A stretch of 64,000 nucleotides of DNA from Herbiconiux sp. VKM Ac-1786 (GCF_015350805.1 NZ_JADKSG010000002.1:1302001-1366000); one strand, 5' to 3'. Counted from the stretch's first letter, positions 1 through 9,009 are shown. Translations and numbers: made by a program. Notes: generated by a model not told the origin, from the sequence alone.

Positions 1-1
1 C

Positions 2-1825
2 GACGAGTGCATCGCCGAGGACCCGTACGTCGTCGGCACCATCGGCACCGCCTACGTGCGGGGCCTCCAGGACGCCGGCGTGCACGCCACGCTGAAGCAC
101 TTCGCCGCGTACTCGGCCTCGCAGGCCGGCCGCAACCACGCGCCGGTGCACGTCGGGGCCCGCGAGCTCGCCGACGTCTTCCTGCCGCCGTTCGAGATGG
201 CGATCCGCGAGGGCGGCGCCCGCTCGGTGATGAACTCCTACAGCGAGATCGACGGTGTGCCGGTCGGCGCGAACGCGGCCCTGCTCACCGGGCTGCTCCG
301 CGACGGCTGGGGCTTCGACGGCACGGTCGTGTCGGACTACTTCTCGGTCGCGTTCCTCGAGACCATGCACGCCGTCGCCGACTCCCGCGGCGAGGCGGCC
401 CGGCTCGCCCTCGAGGCCGGCATCGACGTCGAGCTGCCGAGCGGCGACGCCTACCTCGCACCGCTGGCCGAGGAGGTGCGCGCGGGCCGCGTGCCCGAGA
501 GCCTGATCGACCGCTCCGTGCTGCGCGTGCTGGGCGAAAAGGAGGAGCTCGGGCTCCTCGACGAGACCTTCGAGTCGGCTCCCACCGCGATCGACCTCGA
601 CGATGCCGAGCACCGGATGCTCGCCCGGCAGCTCGCCGAGAAGTCCGTCGTGCTGCTGACCAACGACGGCGTCCTCCCGCTCGCGGATCCCTCCCGCGGC
701 GCGGCGCCCTCCCGGGTCGCGGTCATCGGCCCGAACGCCGACTCGGCCGAGGCGCTGATGGGCTGCTACTCCTTCGTCAACCACGTGCTGGCGCACCACC
801 CCGGGATTCCGATGGGCATCGAGATCCCGACCGTGCGCGCTGCCCTGACCGCCGCGCTCGGCACCGCCACGGTGACCTACGAGCCCGGCTGCGACGTCGA
901 GGGCGACGACCGCTCCGGCATCGCCGCGGCGGTCGAGAGCGCGCGCCGCGCCGAGGTCGCCGTGGTCGTCGTCGGCGACCGGGCAGGCCTCTTCGGCCGC
1001 GGCACGGTGGGCGAGGGCAACGACGTCGAGAGCCTCGAGCTCCCCGGGGTGCAGCGGGAGCTCGTGCAGGCGGTCGTCGCGTCGGGCACGCCGGTGGTGA
1101 TGGTGGTCGTCACCGGCCGGCCCTACGCGATCGACTGGGCGATCTCGGGCGCCGAGCGTCCTGCGGCGGTGCTGCAGGCGTTCTTCCCGGGCGAGGAGGG
1201 CGGCACGGCTCTCGCGGACGTGATCTCGGGAGCCGTGTCGCCGAGCGGGCACCTGCCGGTGTCGCTGCCGCGCTCGGCCGGGGCGGAGCCCTTCGGCTAC
1301 CTGCACCCGATCCTCGGCGGGCCGTCCGAGGTCACGAGCGCCGACAGCACCCCCGTGCTGCCGTTCGGCCACGGCCTCAGCTACACGACCTTCGAGCGCT
1401 CGGAGCTGACGGCCGACCCCGAGGTGACCGCCGGCGGGGCCTTCGAGGCCTCGGTGCGCATCCGGAACACGGGCGAGCGCGCGGCCACCGACCTCGTGCA
1501 GCTCTACGCCCGCGACCTCGTGGGCAGCATCACCCGGCCCGTCGCGCAGCTGCTCGGCTACCGCCGGGTCGCGCTCGAGCCGGGCGAGGAGGCCGTGGTG
1601 CGCTTCCGGGTGCCGACCACGCGGCTCGCGTTCAGCGGCCTCGACCTCACGCGCATCGTGGAGCCGGGCGCCGTCGAGCTCTGGGTCGGCCCCTCGTGCG
1701 CCGAGCGCGAGACCGAGGCGGCGATCGAGATCGTGGGGGCCGTGCATCCGGTGACCGTCGACGACGAGCTGCTCGTGGCCGTCGAGGTCGAGCGGATGCC
1801 CGCCCGCGCGGTCGCGCGGGCCTGA
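2..1825 (+). CDS. GH3 family beta-glycosidase, 5'-truncated by window edge
   Basis: The reading frame is open from base 2, so the start lies upstream and about 607 C-terminal residues are visible. Glycoside hydrolase family 3 enzymes release terminal beta-linked glucose or xylose. The nucleophile Asp sits in VVSDYF (Asp codon 335-337), preceded by the usual LKHFAAYS and NSYSEIDG motifs. The C-terminal (alpha/beta)6 sandwich domain follows, and then a fibronectin-III-like domain introduced by PFGHGLSYTTFE. No stop or frameshift interrupts it. Substrate (beta-glucoside or beta-xyloside) cannot be told from this part. It ends 40 bases before a convergent gene. Confidence 0.93.
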   Translation, partial: DECIAEDPYVVGTIGTAYVRGLQDAGVHATLKHFAAYSASQAGRNHAPVHVGARELADVFLPPFEMAIREGGARSVMNSYSEIDGVPVGANAALLTGLLRDGWGFDGTVVSDYFSVAFLETMHAVADSRGEAARLALEAGIDVELPSGDAYLAPLAEEVRAGRVPESLIDRSVLRVLGEKEELGLLDETFESAPTAIDLDDAEHRMLARQLAEKSVVLLTNDGVLPLADPSRGAAPSRVAVIGPNADSAEALMGCYSFVNHVLAHHPGIPMGIEIPTVRAALTAALGTATVTYEPGCDVEGDDRSGIAAAVESARRAEVAVVVVGDRAGLFGRGTVGEGNDVESLELPGVQRELVQAVVASGTPVVMVVVTGRPYAIDWAISGAERPAAVLQAFFPGEEGGTALADVISGAVSPSGHLPVSLPRSAGAEPFGYLHPILGGPSEVTSADSTPVLPFGHGLSYTTFERSELTADPEVTAGGAFEASVRIRNTGERAATDLVQLYARDLVGSITRPVAQLLGYRRVALEPGEEAVVRFRVPTTRLAFSGLDLTRIVEPGAVELWVGPSCAERETEAAIEIVGAVHPVTVDDELLVAVEVERMPARAVARA

Positions 1826-1865
1826 CCCTCGGGCCCCGGCTGCTGCTCGGCGCGGTCGTGCCCGC

Positions 1866-4052
1866 TCAGCGGGGGTGGGCCGCGAACTCGCCCCAGAGGC
1901 GGTCGGTGAAGGCGCCGGGCGGGAGGGGCGGCGCCGCCGGCTCGGCAGGCTCGGCCGCGGGGACGGTGGCCGGCGTGTCGGCGAGGTCGGCGAGGTGGCG
2001 GAGGAGGGCGCGGGCGACGCGGTCGTTCTCGCGGAAGGCGACGGCGTTCGTGCGGGGGCGCGAGAAGGCGCCGACGAACGGGGAGTTCGTGTAGGGGCCG
2101 ATGGCGTAGGTGCGGCCCGAGGGCTCGTCGGCGTGCAGCACCCGGCGGTCGTCGGGGCGCACGGCGAGGCGTCCGGTCGGGGCGCGGAAGGCGGGGTCAT
2201 GGGCGACCTCCTCCACCGCGGCACCGGCCTCGAGGAGCGCGCGCAGCAGCGCGTTGTCGCTGCGGGCGACGCTCGTGTCGGGTAGGCGGGCGTCGACCAG
2301 GGCGCTCGCGGTGACGACCTCGGCGTGGTTCTCGGAGCTCGCGCGGAACACCCCGCCCTCCTCGTCGGCCTCGACGCGCAGCCCGGCGCCGAGGAAGCGC
2401 ACCACGCCCGCCTCCGAGAGGGCGAGCAGCTCCTCGAGGCGGTGGGCGGGCGGGCCGCTCGCGATGAAGCTGAACCAGCCGAGCCACCAGCCGTTGATGT
2501 CCTCGACGCGGGAGCGCGCCGTCCAATTCGGCGACGAGACGATCTCGGCGAGCGCGAACAGGGACGTCAGCAGCGCGATGAACAGGCCGAGGGTGGCGCT
2601 GTGCTCGGGCCGGGTGCGCAGGCGGAGGTCGCGTTCGATGTACGCGCGCACGCGCCGCTGGAGCTCGTCGGCGCCGTCGGGCCCGTCGTCGCGTACGCCG
2701 TCGAGCGGGCGGTCGAGCTGCGGCAGGAAGAGGCGGTCGAGCTCGTCGATCACCGTCCGCTCGATCAAGGCCGTGAGTTCGGCGGCGTCGCGCCGCACCC
2801 GCGCCTCGTCGACGGCGTCGGCGAACACGGGGTCGGCGAAGCCGCGGCCGCGCGCCGACGGAGCTGTCGTCGACGAACCGGTGGCGGTGGCGACGATCGA
2901 CGCCCGCCGGTCGAGCGCCTCGAAGCGCGCCGCGAACTCCGGCCAGCCGATCCGCACCCGCTCGGGATGACCCGTGACCAGTTCCCGGTAGTAGCCCCAG
3001 AGCATCTCCTGCGCGATCAGCGGCCAGACGTCGGCCGAGAAGTCGAGCGACTCGCGCGAGGCGGCGAGCTCCGCCGCGATCGCCGGCGTGAAGAACCGGC
3101 CGGCCGGCGCCTCTCCGGCGAGCGCCGAGCCGATCTTCGAGTGGTAGGGCACGCCTCGCCGCGAGCCGATCAGGAGGCGCGGCTCGCGCCCCGAGGGCTC
3201 GTAGCGCAGCCGCCCGTCCTCCGTCGTGAAGCGTCCGCCGCGGCCCTCGGTCAGCAGCACGATCAAATCGACGGCGGCGAGCCCGAAGCCCCGCACGATC
3301 ACGCGCTGGCCCGGAACGATCGCGCGGGTGTCGGCGTCGGCGGTGAAGGCCGGCGGCAGGTAGTAGAGCTCCCGGCGGCGAGCGAAGTCGATCAGCCGGG
3401 CGTGCTCGGGCTGCGGATCGGCCCCCGTGTGACCCAGGGAGTACAGCACGAGGTCGACCGTGAGCGCCCGGCCCCGCTCGAGACCCACCCGGCGGCGGCC
3501 ATCCGGGAGCTCGGTCACCGCGGTGGCCCGGGTGCGGTGCTCGCGCACCTCGACGCCCGGTCCGAGGGCGGCCACCGCCTCCTCGTGGTACCAGCGGAGG
3601 TAGAGGCTCTGCAGGCGCCGAGTCGGGAAGCTAGCCGGGCCGAGGTGCCGCAGCTCGGCGGAGAGGGCGTCGTCGAGGCGGCCGTCGGGCACGCGGATGC
3701 TCCCCCCACGCACCCGCTCCGCCCACTCCACCAGCGAAGGCCCGGGGCGCACCGGCCCGTCGATGGTGGACGTCTCGTCGGTGAACATCGTGACGTCGGC
3801 CGCCGTCGAGTTCAGCTTGAGCAGCGGGGACTGGTCGCGGCGCCAGATGCGGCCCGGGCCGGCGGGGTGGGGGTCGATCAGGTGCACCACGAGCGAGGGG
3901 CCGCCGTCGCGCGTGCGGCGGTCGCGGCCCCAGAGCTCGTCGAGGTTCGCGGCCAGGCGCTCGAGCACTCCGACGCCGCGCGGCCCGGCGCCGATCACGG
4001 CGAGGGAGACGGGAGCGGTGGGTGCGGCGGGGGCCGGGATGCGTGCGGACAT
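1866..4052 (-). CDS. FAD/NAD(P)-binding protein, large single-polypeptide oxidoreductase
   Basis: This 728-residue protein starts at the ATG at 4052. The frame runs further upstream, but that part has no protein-like composition and would cross the divergent promoter. A Rossmann dinucleotide-binding motif, GAGPRG, lies at residues 21-26, and the protein resembles the NAD_binding_9 (HI0933/YdhS-like) FAD/NAD(P)-binding proteins. A conserved-looking C-terminal segment with TNSPFVGAFSRP is present. It is divergent from an SsuD-like monooxygenase and an amino-acid-type importer, so an accessory redox role in sulfur-compound use is inferred. The reaction is unknown. Confidence 0.8.
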   Translation of the reverse strand: MSARIPAPAAPTAPVSLAVIGAGPRGVGVLERLAANLDELWGRDRRTRDGGPSLVVHLIDPHPAGPGRIWRRDQSPLLKLNSTAADVTMFTDETSTIDGPVRPGPSLVEWAERVRGGSIRVPDGRLDDALSAELRHLGPASFPTRRLQSLYLRWYHEEAVAALGPGVEVREHRTRATAVTELPDGRRRVGLERGRALTVDLVLYSLGHTGADPQPEHARLIDFARRRELYYLPPAFTADADTRAIVPGQRVIVRGFGLAAVDLIVLLTEGRGGRFTTEDGRLRYEPSGREPRLLIGSRRGVPYHSKIGSALAGEAPAGRFFTPAIAAELAASRESLDFSADVWPLIAQEMLWGYYRELVTGHPERVRIGWPEFAARFEALDRRASIVATATGSSTTAPSARGRGFADPVFADAVDEARVRRDAAELTALIERTVIDELDRLFLPQLDRPLDGVRDDGPDGADELQRRVRAYIERDLRLRTRPEHSATLGLFIALLTSLFALAEIVSSPNWTARSRVEDINGWWLGWFSFIASGPPAHRLEELLALSEAGVVRFLGAGLRVEADEEGGVFRASSENHAEVVTASALVDARLPDTSVARSDNALLRALLEAGAAVEEVAHDPAFRAPTGRLAVRPDDRRVLHADEPSGRTYAIGPYTNSPFVGAFSRPRTNAVAFRENDRVARALLRHLADLADTPATVPAAEPAEPAAPPLPPGAFTDRLWGEFAAHPR

Positions 4053-4135
4053 GCCCCGAGGATCGCCCGCGCATCCGCCCGATGCGAGCACTATGACCAA
4101 CCGTGACGCAGGTGACGCTTTGTGAACCGGATTCG

Positions 4136-4165
4136 TTGGCGACCGGCCCCGGGCGCACCTAACGT
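4136..4165 (+). promoter_or_regulatory. Sigma-70-type promoter of the monooxygenase operon
   Basis: A -35 box TTGGCG (4136-4141) is separated by 18 bp from a -10 box TAACGT (4160-4165). It leaves a leader of about 55 nt before the ATG at 4228, which has AGAAGGA as ribosome-binding site. Upstream, a direct repeat of GTGACGC (4103-4109 and 4112-4118) may be a regulator site. Confidence 0.5.
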
Positions 4166-4227
4166 CGGGCCAACGACAGCGCTCGGCACCGAACAGAACG
4201 GCGCTCGGCAACGAAAGAAGGAACCCC

Positions 4228-5412
4228 ATGCCCATCGAATTCCTCGGCATCGCCGCGACCAACGACGGCAGCGAGACCCGGGCCCGCAGCGGCGCGAGCT
4301 TCGACACGGAGTACACGCTGCGCCTCGCCCGGGCCCACGAGGACACCGGCTGGGACCGCGTGCTCTTCGCCTACCACTCCGGCTCGCCCGACCCCGCGAC
4401 CGCGGCGGCGTATGTCGCCTCGAAGCTCGACCGGCTGCAGATCCTGCTCGCGCACCGGCCGAACGTGTCGTACCCCACCTATGCGGCCAAGGTCATCGCG
4501 ACGCTCGACCAGATCAGCGGCGGGCGCCTCACGGTGCACATCATCACGGGCGGGTCGAGCGCCGACCAGGCCGCCGAGGGCGACTTCCTGACGAAGGACG
4601 AGCGCTACGAGCGCACCGGTGAGTACATCCGCATCCTGAAGCAGGCGTGGACGAGCAAGGAGGCCTTCAGCTTCCACGGCACGCACTACCGCTTCGACGA
4701 CTTCGTCAGCGACGTCTGGCCGGTGCAGCAGCCGCGGCCGAGCATCTCGTTCGGCGGCTCCTCCCCCGCGGCCTATGCGATCGGCGCCGCCGAGAGCGAC
4801 ATCTACGCGCTGTGGGGCGAGCCACTCGCGAGCACGGCCGAGCAGATCCGCACGATCACGGACGCGGCGCTCGCCGCCGGGCGGCCCTCCCGTCCGCGGC
4901 TGCAGGTGGCCTTCCGGCCCATCCTCGGGGCGACCGAGGAGCTCGCGTGGGAGAAGGCCGAGCGCATCCTCGGCCGGATCCAGGAGCGGAGCGGCGTGCT
5001 CGGTGCCGCCGACCTCCGCAATCCTGAGAACGCGGGATCGCAGCGGCTGCTGTCCATCGCCGAGCAGGGCGACCGCTACGACCGGGCGCTGTGGACGAAG
5101 GTGGCCGCGGCCTCGGGCGGGCGGGGTAACTCGAACGCTCTCGTCGGCACCCCCGAGACGGTCGCGGCGGCGCTGCTCGACTACGTCGACCTCGGGGTCG
5201 ACATCATCTCGGCGCGGGGCTACGACTACGTCGACGACACGATCGACTTCGGGCGGTACGTCATCCCGCTCGTGCGCGAGGAGGTGGCGCGGCGGGATGC
5301 GGCGGCTGCGGCTGCGGCTGCCGCTGCCGCTGCCGATGCCGGTGCCCCTGCCGATTCCGGAGATTCCGCCGGCTCCGCCACCCGCGAGGAGGCCTCCCGT
5401 GCCGCAGCCTGA
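4228..5412 (+). CDS. LLM-class flavin-dependent monooxygenase, SsuD-like
   Basis: This 394-residue protein belongs to the bacterial luciferase-like family and closely follows alkanesulfonate monooxygenases (SsuD), which use FMNH2 and O2 to release sulfite from organosulfonates. Family signatures include the start MPIEFLGIAA, HIITGGSSADQ, KDERYERTGEY and ISFGGSSPAAY. The last 40 or so residues are a low-complexity tail with a run of about a dozen alanines, from a GCGGCT-type hexanucleotide repeat; this tail is outside the family fold. The gene starts the operon and overlaps the next gene by 14 bases. A role on a sulfonated or thioether amino acid is suggested by the PAAT-type importer, but that is inference. 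Confidence 0.9.
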   Translation: MPIEFLGIAATNDGSETRARSGASFDTEYTLRLARAHEDTGWDRVLFAYHSGSPDPATAAAYVASKLDRLQILLAHRPNVSYPTYAAKVIATLDQISGGRLTVHIITGGSSADQAAEGDFLTKDERYERTGEYIRILKQAWTSKEAFSFHGTHYRFDDFVSDVWPVQQPRPSISFGGSSPAAYAIGAAESDIYALWGEPLASTAEQIRTITDAALAAGRPSRPRLQVAFRPILGATEELAWEKAERILGRIQERSGVLGAADLRNPENAGSQRLLSIAEQGDRYDRALWTKVAAASGGRGNSNALVGTPETVAAALLDYVDLGVDIISARGYDYVDDTIDFGRYVIPLVREEVARRDAAAAAAAAAAAADAGAPADSGDSAGSATREEASRAAA

Positions 5413-5998
5413 CGAGTTCCGTTACGTCGCCGCCGACGACCCGCTGACCCTTCCCCTCCTCACCGAGCTGGCCGAGGAGTACGACGCCCGCTACGGCGAC
5501 GCCTGGGGCGAGCCAGCCGCGACCGAGATCACCCGCTATCCCGCCGCCGAGTTCGCACCCCCGCACGGCGCCTTCGTGCTCCTCCTGCGCGACGGCGAGC
5601 CGATCGCCGGCGGAGCCTTCAAGACCTTCGACCCCGCCACCACCGAGCTCAAGCGCATCTGGACCTCGAAGCACCACCGCCGCCAGGGCCTCGCCCGCCG
5701 GGTCGTCGCCGAGCTCGAGGACGAGTCGCGCCGCCGAGGCTTCACCCGCGTCTACCTCACCACCGGCCCCCGCCAGCCCGAGGCCCAGCGCCTCTACGCC
5801 GAGACCGGCTACACGCCCCTGTTCGACCCGACCCTCCCGGCCGAGGAGGTCGTCATCCACGGCTTCGCCAAGTCGCTGACCGGGGAGCCGCTCGACGTCG
5901 CGGACATCCGGCGGCGGCACGAGGAGTCGCTCGAGCACTTCTACGCGGCTCTGCCGAACCGTCGGCTGGGCGCCGGACGATCGGAGGTGACGGCGTGA
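5399..5998 (+). CDS. GNAT family N-acetyltransferase
   Basis: This 199-residue protein starts at GTG 5399, chosen because AGGAGG at 5387-5392 lies six bases upstream. It therefore begins inside the end of the monooxygenase gene. The GNAT acetyl-CoA-binding segment is KHHRRQGLARRVVAELE, followed by TTGPRQPEAQRLYAETGY. GNAT proteins acetylate amines with acetyl-CoA. In Bacillus yxe/ytm loci an acetyltransferase acts with a flavin monooxygenase and a PAAT importer on S-substituted cysteines; the same gene set here suggests a similar role (inference). Its stop overlaps the next start (GTGA). Confidence 0.88.
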   Translation: MPQPDEFRYVAADDPLTLPLLTELAEEYDARYGDAWGEPAATEITRYPAAEFAPPHGAFVLLLRDGEPIAGGAFKTFDPATTELKRIWTSKHHRRQGLARRVVAELEDESRRRGFTRVYLTTGPRQPEAQRLYAETGYTPLFDPTLPAEEVVIHGFAKSLTGEPLDVADIRRRHEESLEHFYAALPNRRLGAGRSEVTA

Positions 5999-7056
5999 GC
6001 GGGCTGTCGACCCGGGAGCGGTCCGCGGGAGCGGGCGGCCGCGCATCCGTCACCCCATTCGGGGAGAGCGGCGACGCCACGCCGACCGGCAGCCCCGGCG
6101 CCCCGCTGCCCCCGGGCATCGACCTGAAGCGCCTGGCCGAGCGACCCGTCGTGCCGCTGCGCCACCCCGTGCGCTGGGTGATCACCGCCGTCGTGCTCGT
6201 GCTGCTGCTCAACTTCGTGCAGACGCTGTTCACGAACCCCGCGTGGGAGTGGTCGAAGGTGGGCACGTGGCTGTTCGCCCCCGCCATTCTGAAGGGGCTG
6301 CAGCTGACGCTCGTCGCCACCGCGATCAGTGCGGTCGTCAGCTTCCTCGGCGGCATCGTCGTGGCGCTCGGACGCATCTCGGGCAACCCGGTGCTGAGCA
6401 CGCTGAGCTGGCTGTACATCTGGCTGTTCCGCTCGGTGCCGCTGATCCTGGTGCTGATCTTCCTGTTCAACCTCGGCAACCTGTACCCCACGATCGGCAT
6501 CGGGGTTCCGTTCGGGCCGCAGCTGGAACTGCCCACCGTGACGGTGCTGTCGTCGCTGGCGCTCGGCGTGATCGGGCTGAGCCTCAGCGAGATCGCGTAC
6601 AGCGCCGAGGTGGTGCGGTCGGGCATCCTGGCCGTCGACCCGGGGCAGCACGAGGCGGCGAAGGCGCTCGGCATCCCGTCGCGGCGGCAGTTCACGCGCA
6701 TCGTGCTGCCGCAGGCGCTGCGCTCGATCGTGCCGGCCTACGTGAACCAGATCATCGGGCTGCTGAAGGCGAGCTCGCTGCTGTTCTACGTGTCGCTGCT
6801 GGATCTCTTCGGCGTCGTGCAGAACCTCGGCAGCACCTACCCGACCGACATCATCCCGCTGCTCGTGGTCGCGACGATCTGGTACCTCGTGCTGACGAGC
6901 GTCATCTCGGTGGTGCAGTACTACATCGAGCGGTTCTACGCCCGGGGGTCGGTTCGGGTGCTTCCGGCGACGCCGTGGCAGCGATTCCGGGGTGGCGTGC
7001 GGCAGCTGAGCCGTCGGCCCGCAGCCCGCCCTCACGAATCGAGGGAGGTCGTATGA
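5995..7056 (+). CDS. Amino acid ABC transporter permease (PAAT family)
   Basis: This 353-residue inner-membrane permease has an N-terminal extension of about 55 soluble residues followed by several hydrophobic segments. The cytoplasmic EAA loop that contacts the ATPase reads EAAKALGIPSRRQFTRI. The family is His/Glu/Gln/Cys-type polar amino acid importers. It starts at GTG 5995 within the previous stop and overlaps the next ATG by four bases, so it is translationally coupled to both. Only one permease gene is present, so a homodimer is expected. Confidence 0.93.
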   Translation: MSGLSTRERSAGAGGRASVTPFGESGDATPTGSPGAPLPPGIDLKRLAERPVVPLRHPVRWVITAVVLVLLLNFVQTLFTNPAWEWSKVGTWLFAPAILKGLQLTLVATAISAVVSFLGGIVVALGRISGNPVLSTLSWLYIWLFRSVPLILVLIFLFNLGNLYPTIGIGVPFGPQLELPTVTVLSSLALGVIGLSLSEIAYSAEVVRSGILAVDPGQHEAAKALGIPSRRQFTRIVLPQALRSIVPAYVNQIIGLLKASSLLFYVSLLDLFGVVQNLGSTYPTDIIPLLVVATIWYLVLTSVISVVQYYIERFYARGSVRVLPATPWQRFRGGVRQLSRRPAARPHESREVV

Positions 7057-7814
7057 GCGCCGCGATCGAGATCCACAACGCCACGAAGTCCTACGGCGAC
7101 CGCACCGTGCTGAAGGGCGTCGACCTCACCCTCGCCGCCGGCACCGTGACGGTCATCCTCGGCCCGAGCGGCTCGGGCAAGTCGACCCTGCTGCGCGCGA
7201 TCAACCACCTCGAGAAGCTCGACGAGGGCTACGTCGCGATCGGCGGCGAGCTGATCGGGGTCACCGTGCGCGGCGACCGCCTCAAGGAACGGCGCGAACG
7301 CGACATCCTCCGCCAGCGCGCCCGCATCGGCTTCGTCTTCCAGAACTTCAACCTCTTCCCGCACCTGACCGTGCTCGAGAACGTGGTCGAGGCCCCGATC
7401 GCGCAGGGTGTGCGAGCAGCGGATGCGCGAACCCGCGCCCTGGCCCTGCTCACCCGAGTCGGGCTGGCCGACAAGTCCGGCGCCTACCCGCGGCAGCTCT
7501 CGGGCGGCCAGCAGCAGCGCGTCGCGATCGCTCGCGCCCTCGCCCTGGACCCGGACGTGCTGCTCTTCGACGAACCCACCTCGGCGCTCGACCCGGAGCT
7601 CGTCGGGGAGGTGCTGCAGGTCATCCGAACCCTGGCCGGCAGCGGGAAGACGCTCGTCGTCGTGACGCACGAGATCGGCTTCGCCCGCGAGGTGGCCGAT
7701 CACGTGGTGTTCCTCGACGAGGGCGAGCTGCTCGAGCAGGGGCCGCCCGGGGCGGTGCTCTCGGCGCCGCGGCACCCGCGGACGCGGGACTTCCTCGACA
7801 AGGTGCTCGCCTAG
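7053..7814 (+). CDS. Amino acid ABC transporter ATP-binding protein
   Basis: This 253-residue ATPase drives the importer. Walker A is GPSGSGKS at residues 37-44, the signature is LSGGQQQR, Walker B is LLFDEPTSALD and the switch His is in VVTHE. The short length without an extra domain fits the GlnQ/HisP class. The ATG at 7053 follows GAGGGAGG and overlaps the permease stop (ATGA). The binding-protein gene follows after 71 bases. Confidence 0.95.
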   Translation: MSAAIEIHNATKSYGDRTVLKGVDLTLAAGTVTVILGPSGSGKSTLLRAINHLEKLDEGYVAIGGELIGVTVRGDRLKERRERDILRQRARIGFVFQNFNLFPHLTVLENVVEAPIAQGVRAADARTRALALLTRVGLADKSGAYPRQLSGGQQQRVAIARALALDPDVLLFDEPTSALDPELVGEVLQVIRTLAGSGKTLVVVTHEIGFAREVADHVVFLDEGELLEQGPPGAVLSAPRHPRTRDFLDKVLA

Positions 7815-7842
7815 CGGCAGCGCCCCTGTCCCCATCTCCCCC

Positions 7843-7870
7843 TCACCATCACCATCACCATCACCATCAC
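7843..7870 (+). repeat. Hexanucleotide repeat (TCACCA) before the binding-protein gene
   Basis: Four full TCACCA units plus TCAC lie in the 71-bp gap, ending a few bases before the ribosome-binding site GAAGGA of the next gene. Unit-number change would alter leader length but not the reading frame. Confidence 0.9.
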
Positions 7871-7885
7871 AGCGAAGGACATCCC

Positions 7886-8902
7886 ATGCAGCACTCCCTC
7901 CCCACCCGCCTCCGAACGTTCGGCGCTCTGGCCGCCGCGGCGCTGCTCGTCACGGGTCTCGCCGCCTGCGCGTCGGACGCCTCGGCCTCCGGATCCTCGG
8001 CCGCGGCCGACGGCACCGTCACCGTCGGGGCGTTCTCGAACGGTGCGGCGACCGAGACGTCGATCGAGGTGTCGACGGTCGAGAGCATCCGCGAGACCCT
8101 GCCTGAGGAGGTGCTCGACAGCGGCGAGCTCGTGATCGGTGTCGGCGCCCTGCCCGCCGGTTTCCCGCCGCTCGCCTTCACCGGTGACGACAACGAGACC
8201 CTGACCGGCGCCGAGCCCGACCTCGGGCGCCTCGTCGCCGCGGTCTTCGGCCTGAAGCCGGTGGTGCAGAACTCCACCTGGGACAACCTCTTCGTCGGCA
8301 TCGACACCGGCGCCACCGACGTCGGCTTCTCGAACATCACCGACACCGAGAAGCGCAAGGAGAAGTACGACTTCGCCTCCTATCGCGGCGACAACCTGGC
8401 GTTCCAGGTGCTCGCCTCGAGCGACTGGGACTTCGACGGCGACTACGAGAACCTCGACGGCCTGACCGTCGCGGTGAGCGCGGGCACCAATCAGGAGAAG
8501 ATCCTCTCGGAGTGGAAGTCGAAGTTGGAAGCCGAGGGCAAGACCCTCGAGATCGTCTACTTCCCCGACGCGAACAGCACCACGCTCGCCCTGAACTCGG
8601 GCAAGATCGACGCCTCGTTCGGGCCGAACCCGGGCATCGCCTACCAGAACACCCTCTCGAAGGATGGCGCCAACCCCACCCGCACCGCCGGAACGTTCTC
8701 GGGCGCGGGCGAGACCCTCGACGGCCTGATCGCCGCGACGGTGAAGAAGGACTCGGGCCTCGCCCAGCCCGTGGCGGATGCGATCAACCACCTGATCGAG
8801 AACGGGCAGTACGCGAAGTGGCTGGCGGCGTACGACCTGGAGAACGAGGCGGTCGAGACGTCGCTCGTGAACCCGCCCGGGCTGCCGCTCGACAACAGCT
8901 GA
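7886..8902 (+). CDS. ABC transporter substrate-binding lipoprotein (amino acid type)
   Basis: This 338-residue protein has a lipoprotein signal peptide with lipobox LAAC in the first 30 residues, so it is anchored outside the membrane. The mature part is a periplasmic-binding-protein type 2 domain of the amino acid family (SBP_bac_3), with VIGVGALPAGFPPLAF near the start, DVGFSNITDTEKRKEKYDF and VAVSAGTNQEKIL. It supplies the importer encoded just upstream. Its ligand is probably an amino-acid-like sulfur compound if the monooxygenase and acetyltransferase belong to the same pathway; that is inference. A terminator follows. Confidence 0.93.
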   Translation: MQHSLPTRLRTFGALAAAALLVTGLAACASDASASGSSAAADGTVTVGAFSNGAATETSIEVSTVESIRETLPEEVLDSGELVIGVGALPAGFPPLAFTGDDNETLTGAEPDLGRLVAAVFGLKPVVQNSTWDNLFVGIDTGATDVGFSNITDTEKRKEKYDFASYRGDNLAFQVLASSDWDFDGDYENLDGLTVAVSAGTNQEKILSEWKSKLEAEGKTLEIVYFPDANSTTLALNSGKIDASFGPNPGIAYQNTLSKDGANPTRTAGTFSGAGETLDGLIAATVKKDSGLAQPVADAINHLIENGQYAKWLAAYDLENEAVETSLVNPPGLPLDNS

Positions 8903-8915
8903 GCGGGCGCCCGGC

Positions 8916-8960
8916 GCCGAGCCCTCGACCGCTCTCCGCGGTCGGGGGTTCGGCGTTTCT
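8916..8960 (+). terminator. Terminator after the ABC importer operon
   Basis: An inverted repeat of about 16 bp per arm (8916-8931 against 8939-8954, two mismatches) is followed by GTTTCT. It sits 14 bases after the stop and ends the operon. Confidence 0.7.
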
Positions 8961-9009
8961 CGGGCTGAGTTCAGCTCAGATTAAACGAGCATTCATCAGC
9001 TGTTTCTGA

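Noticed and set aside
7-2094. Long open frames rich in Arg, Ala and Gly opposite or out of phase with clear genes (for example over the GH3 gene and the PL11 lyase)
   Set aside because: They are expected in GC-rich coding DNA, have no domain-like content and no start signals, and a clear gene occupies the same DNA in another frame.
4053-4346. N-terminal extension of the FAD/NAD(P)-binding protein up to 4346
   Set aside because: The extra residues are not protein-like, would overlap the divergent promoter and monooxygenase start, and ATG 4052 directly precedes a typical dinucleotide-binding start.
7843-7870. TCACCA repeat looks like a hexahistidine-tag coding sequence, raising the thought of vector contamination
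   Set aside because: It lies outside any reading frame, before the ribosome-binding site, and both flanks are continuous native operon sequence.
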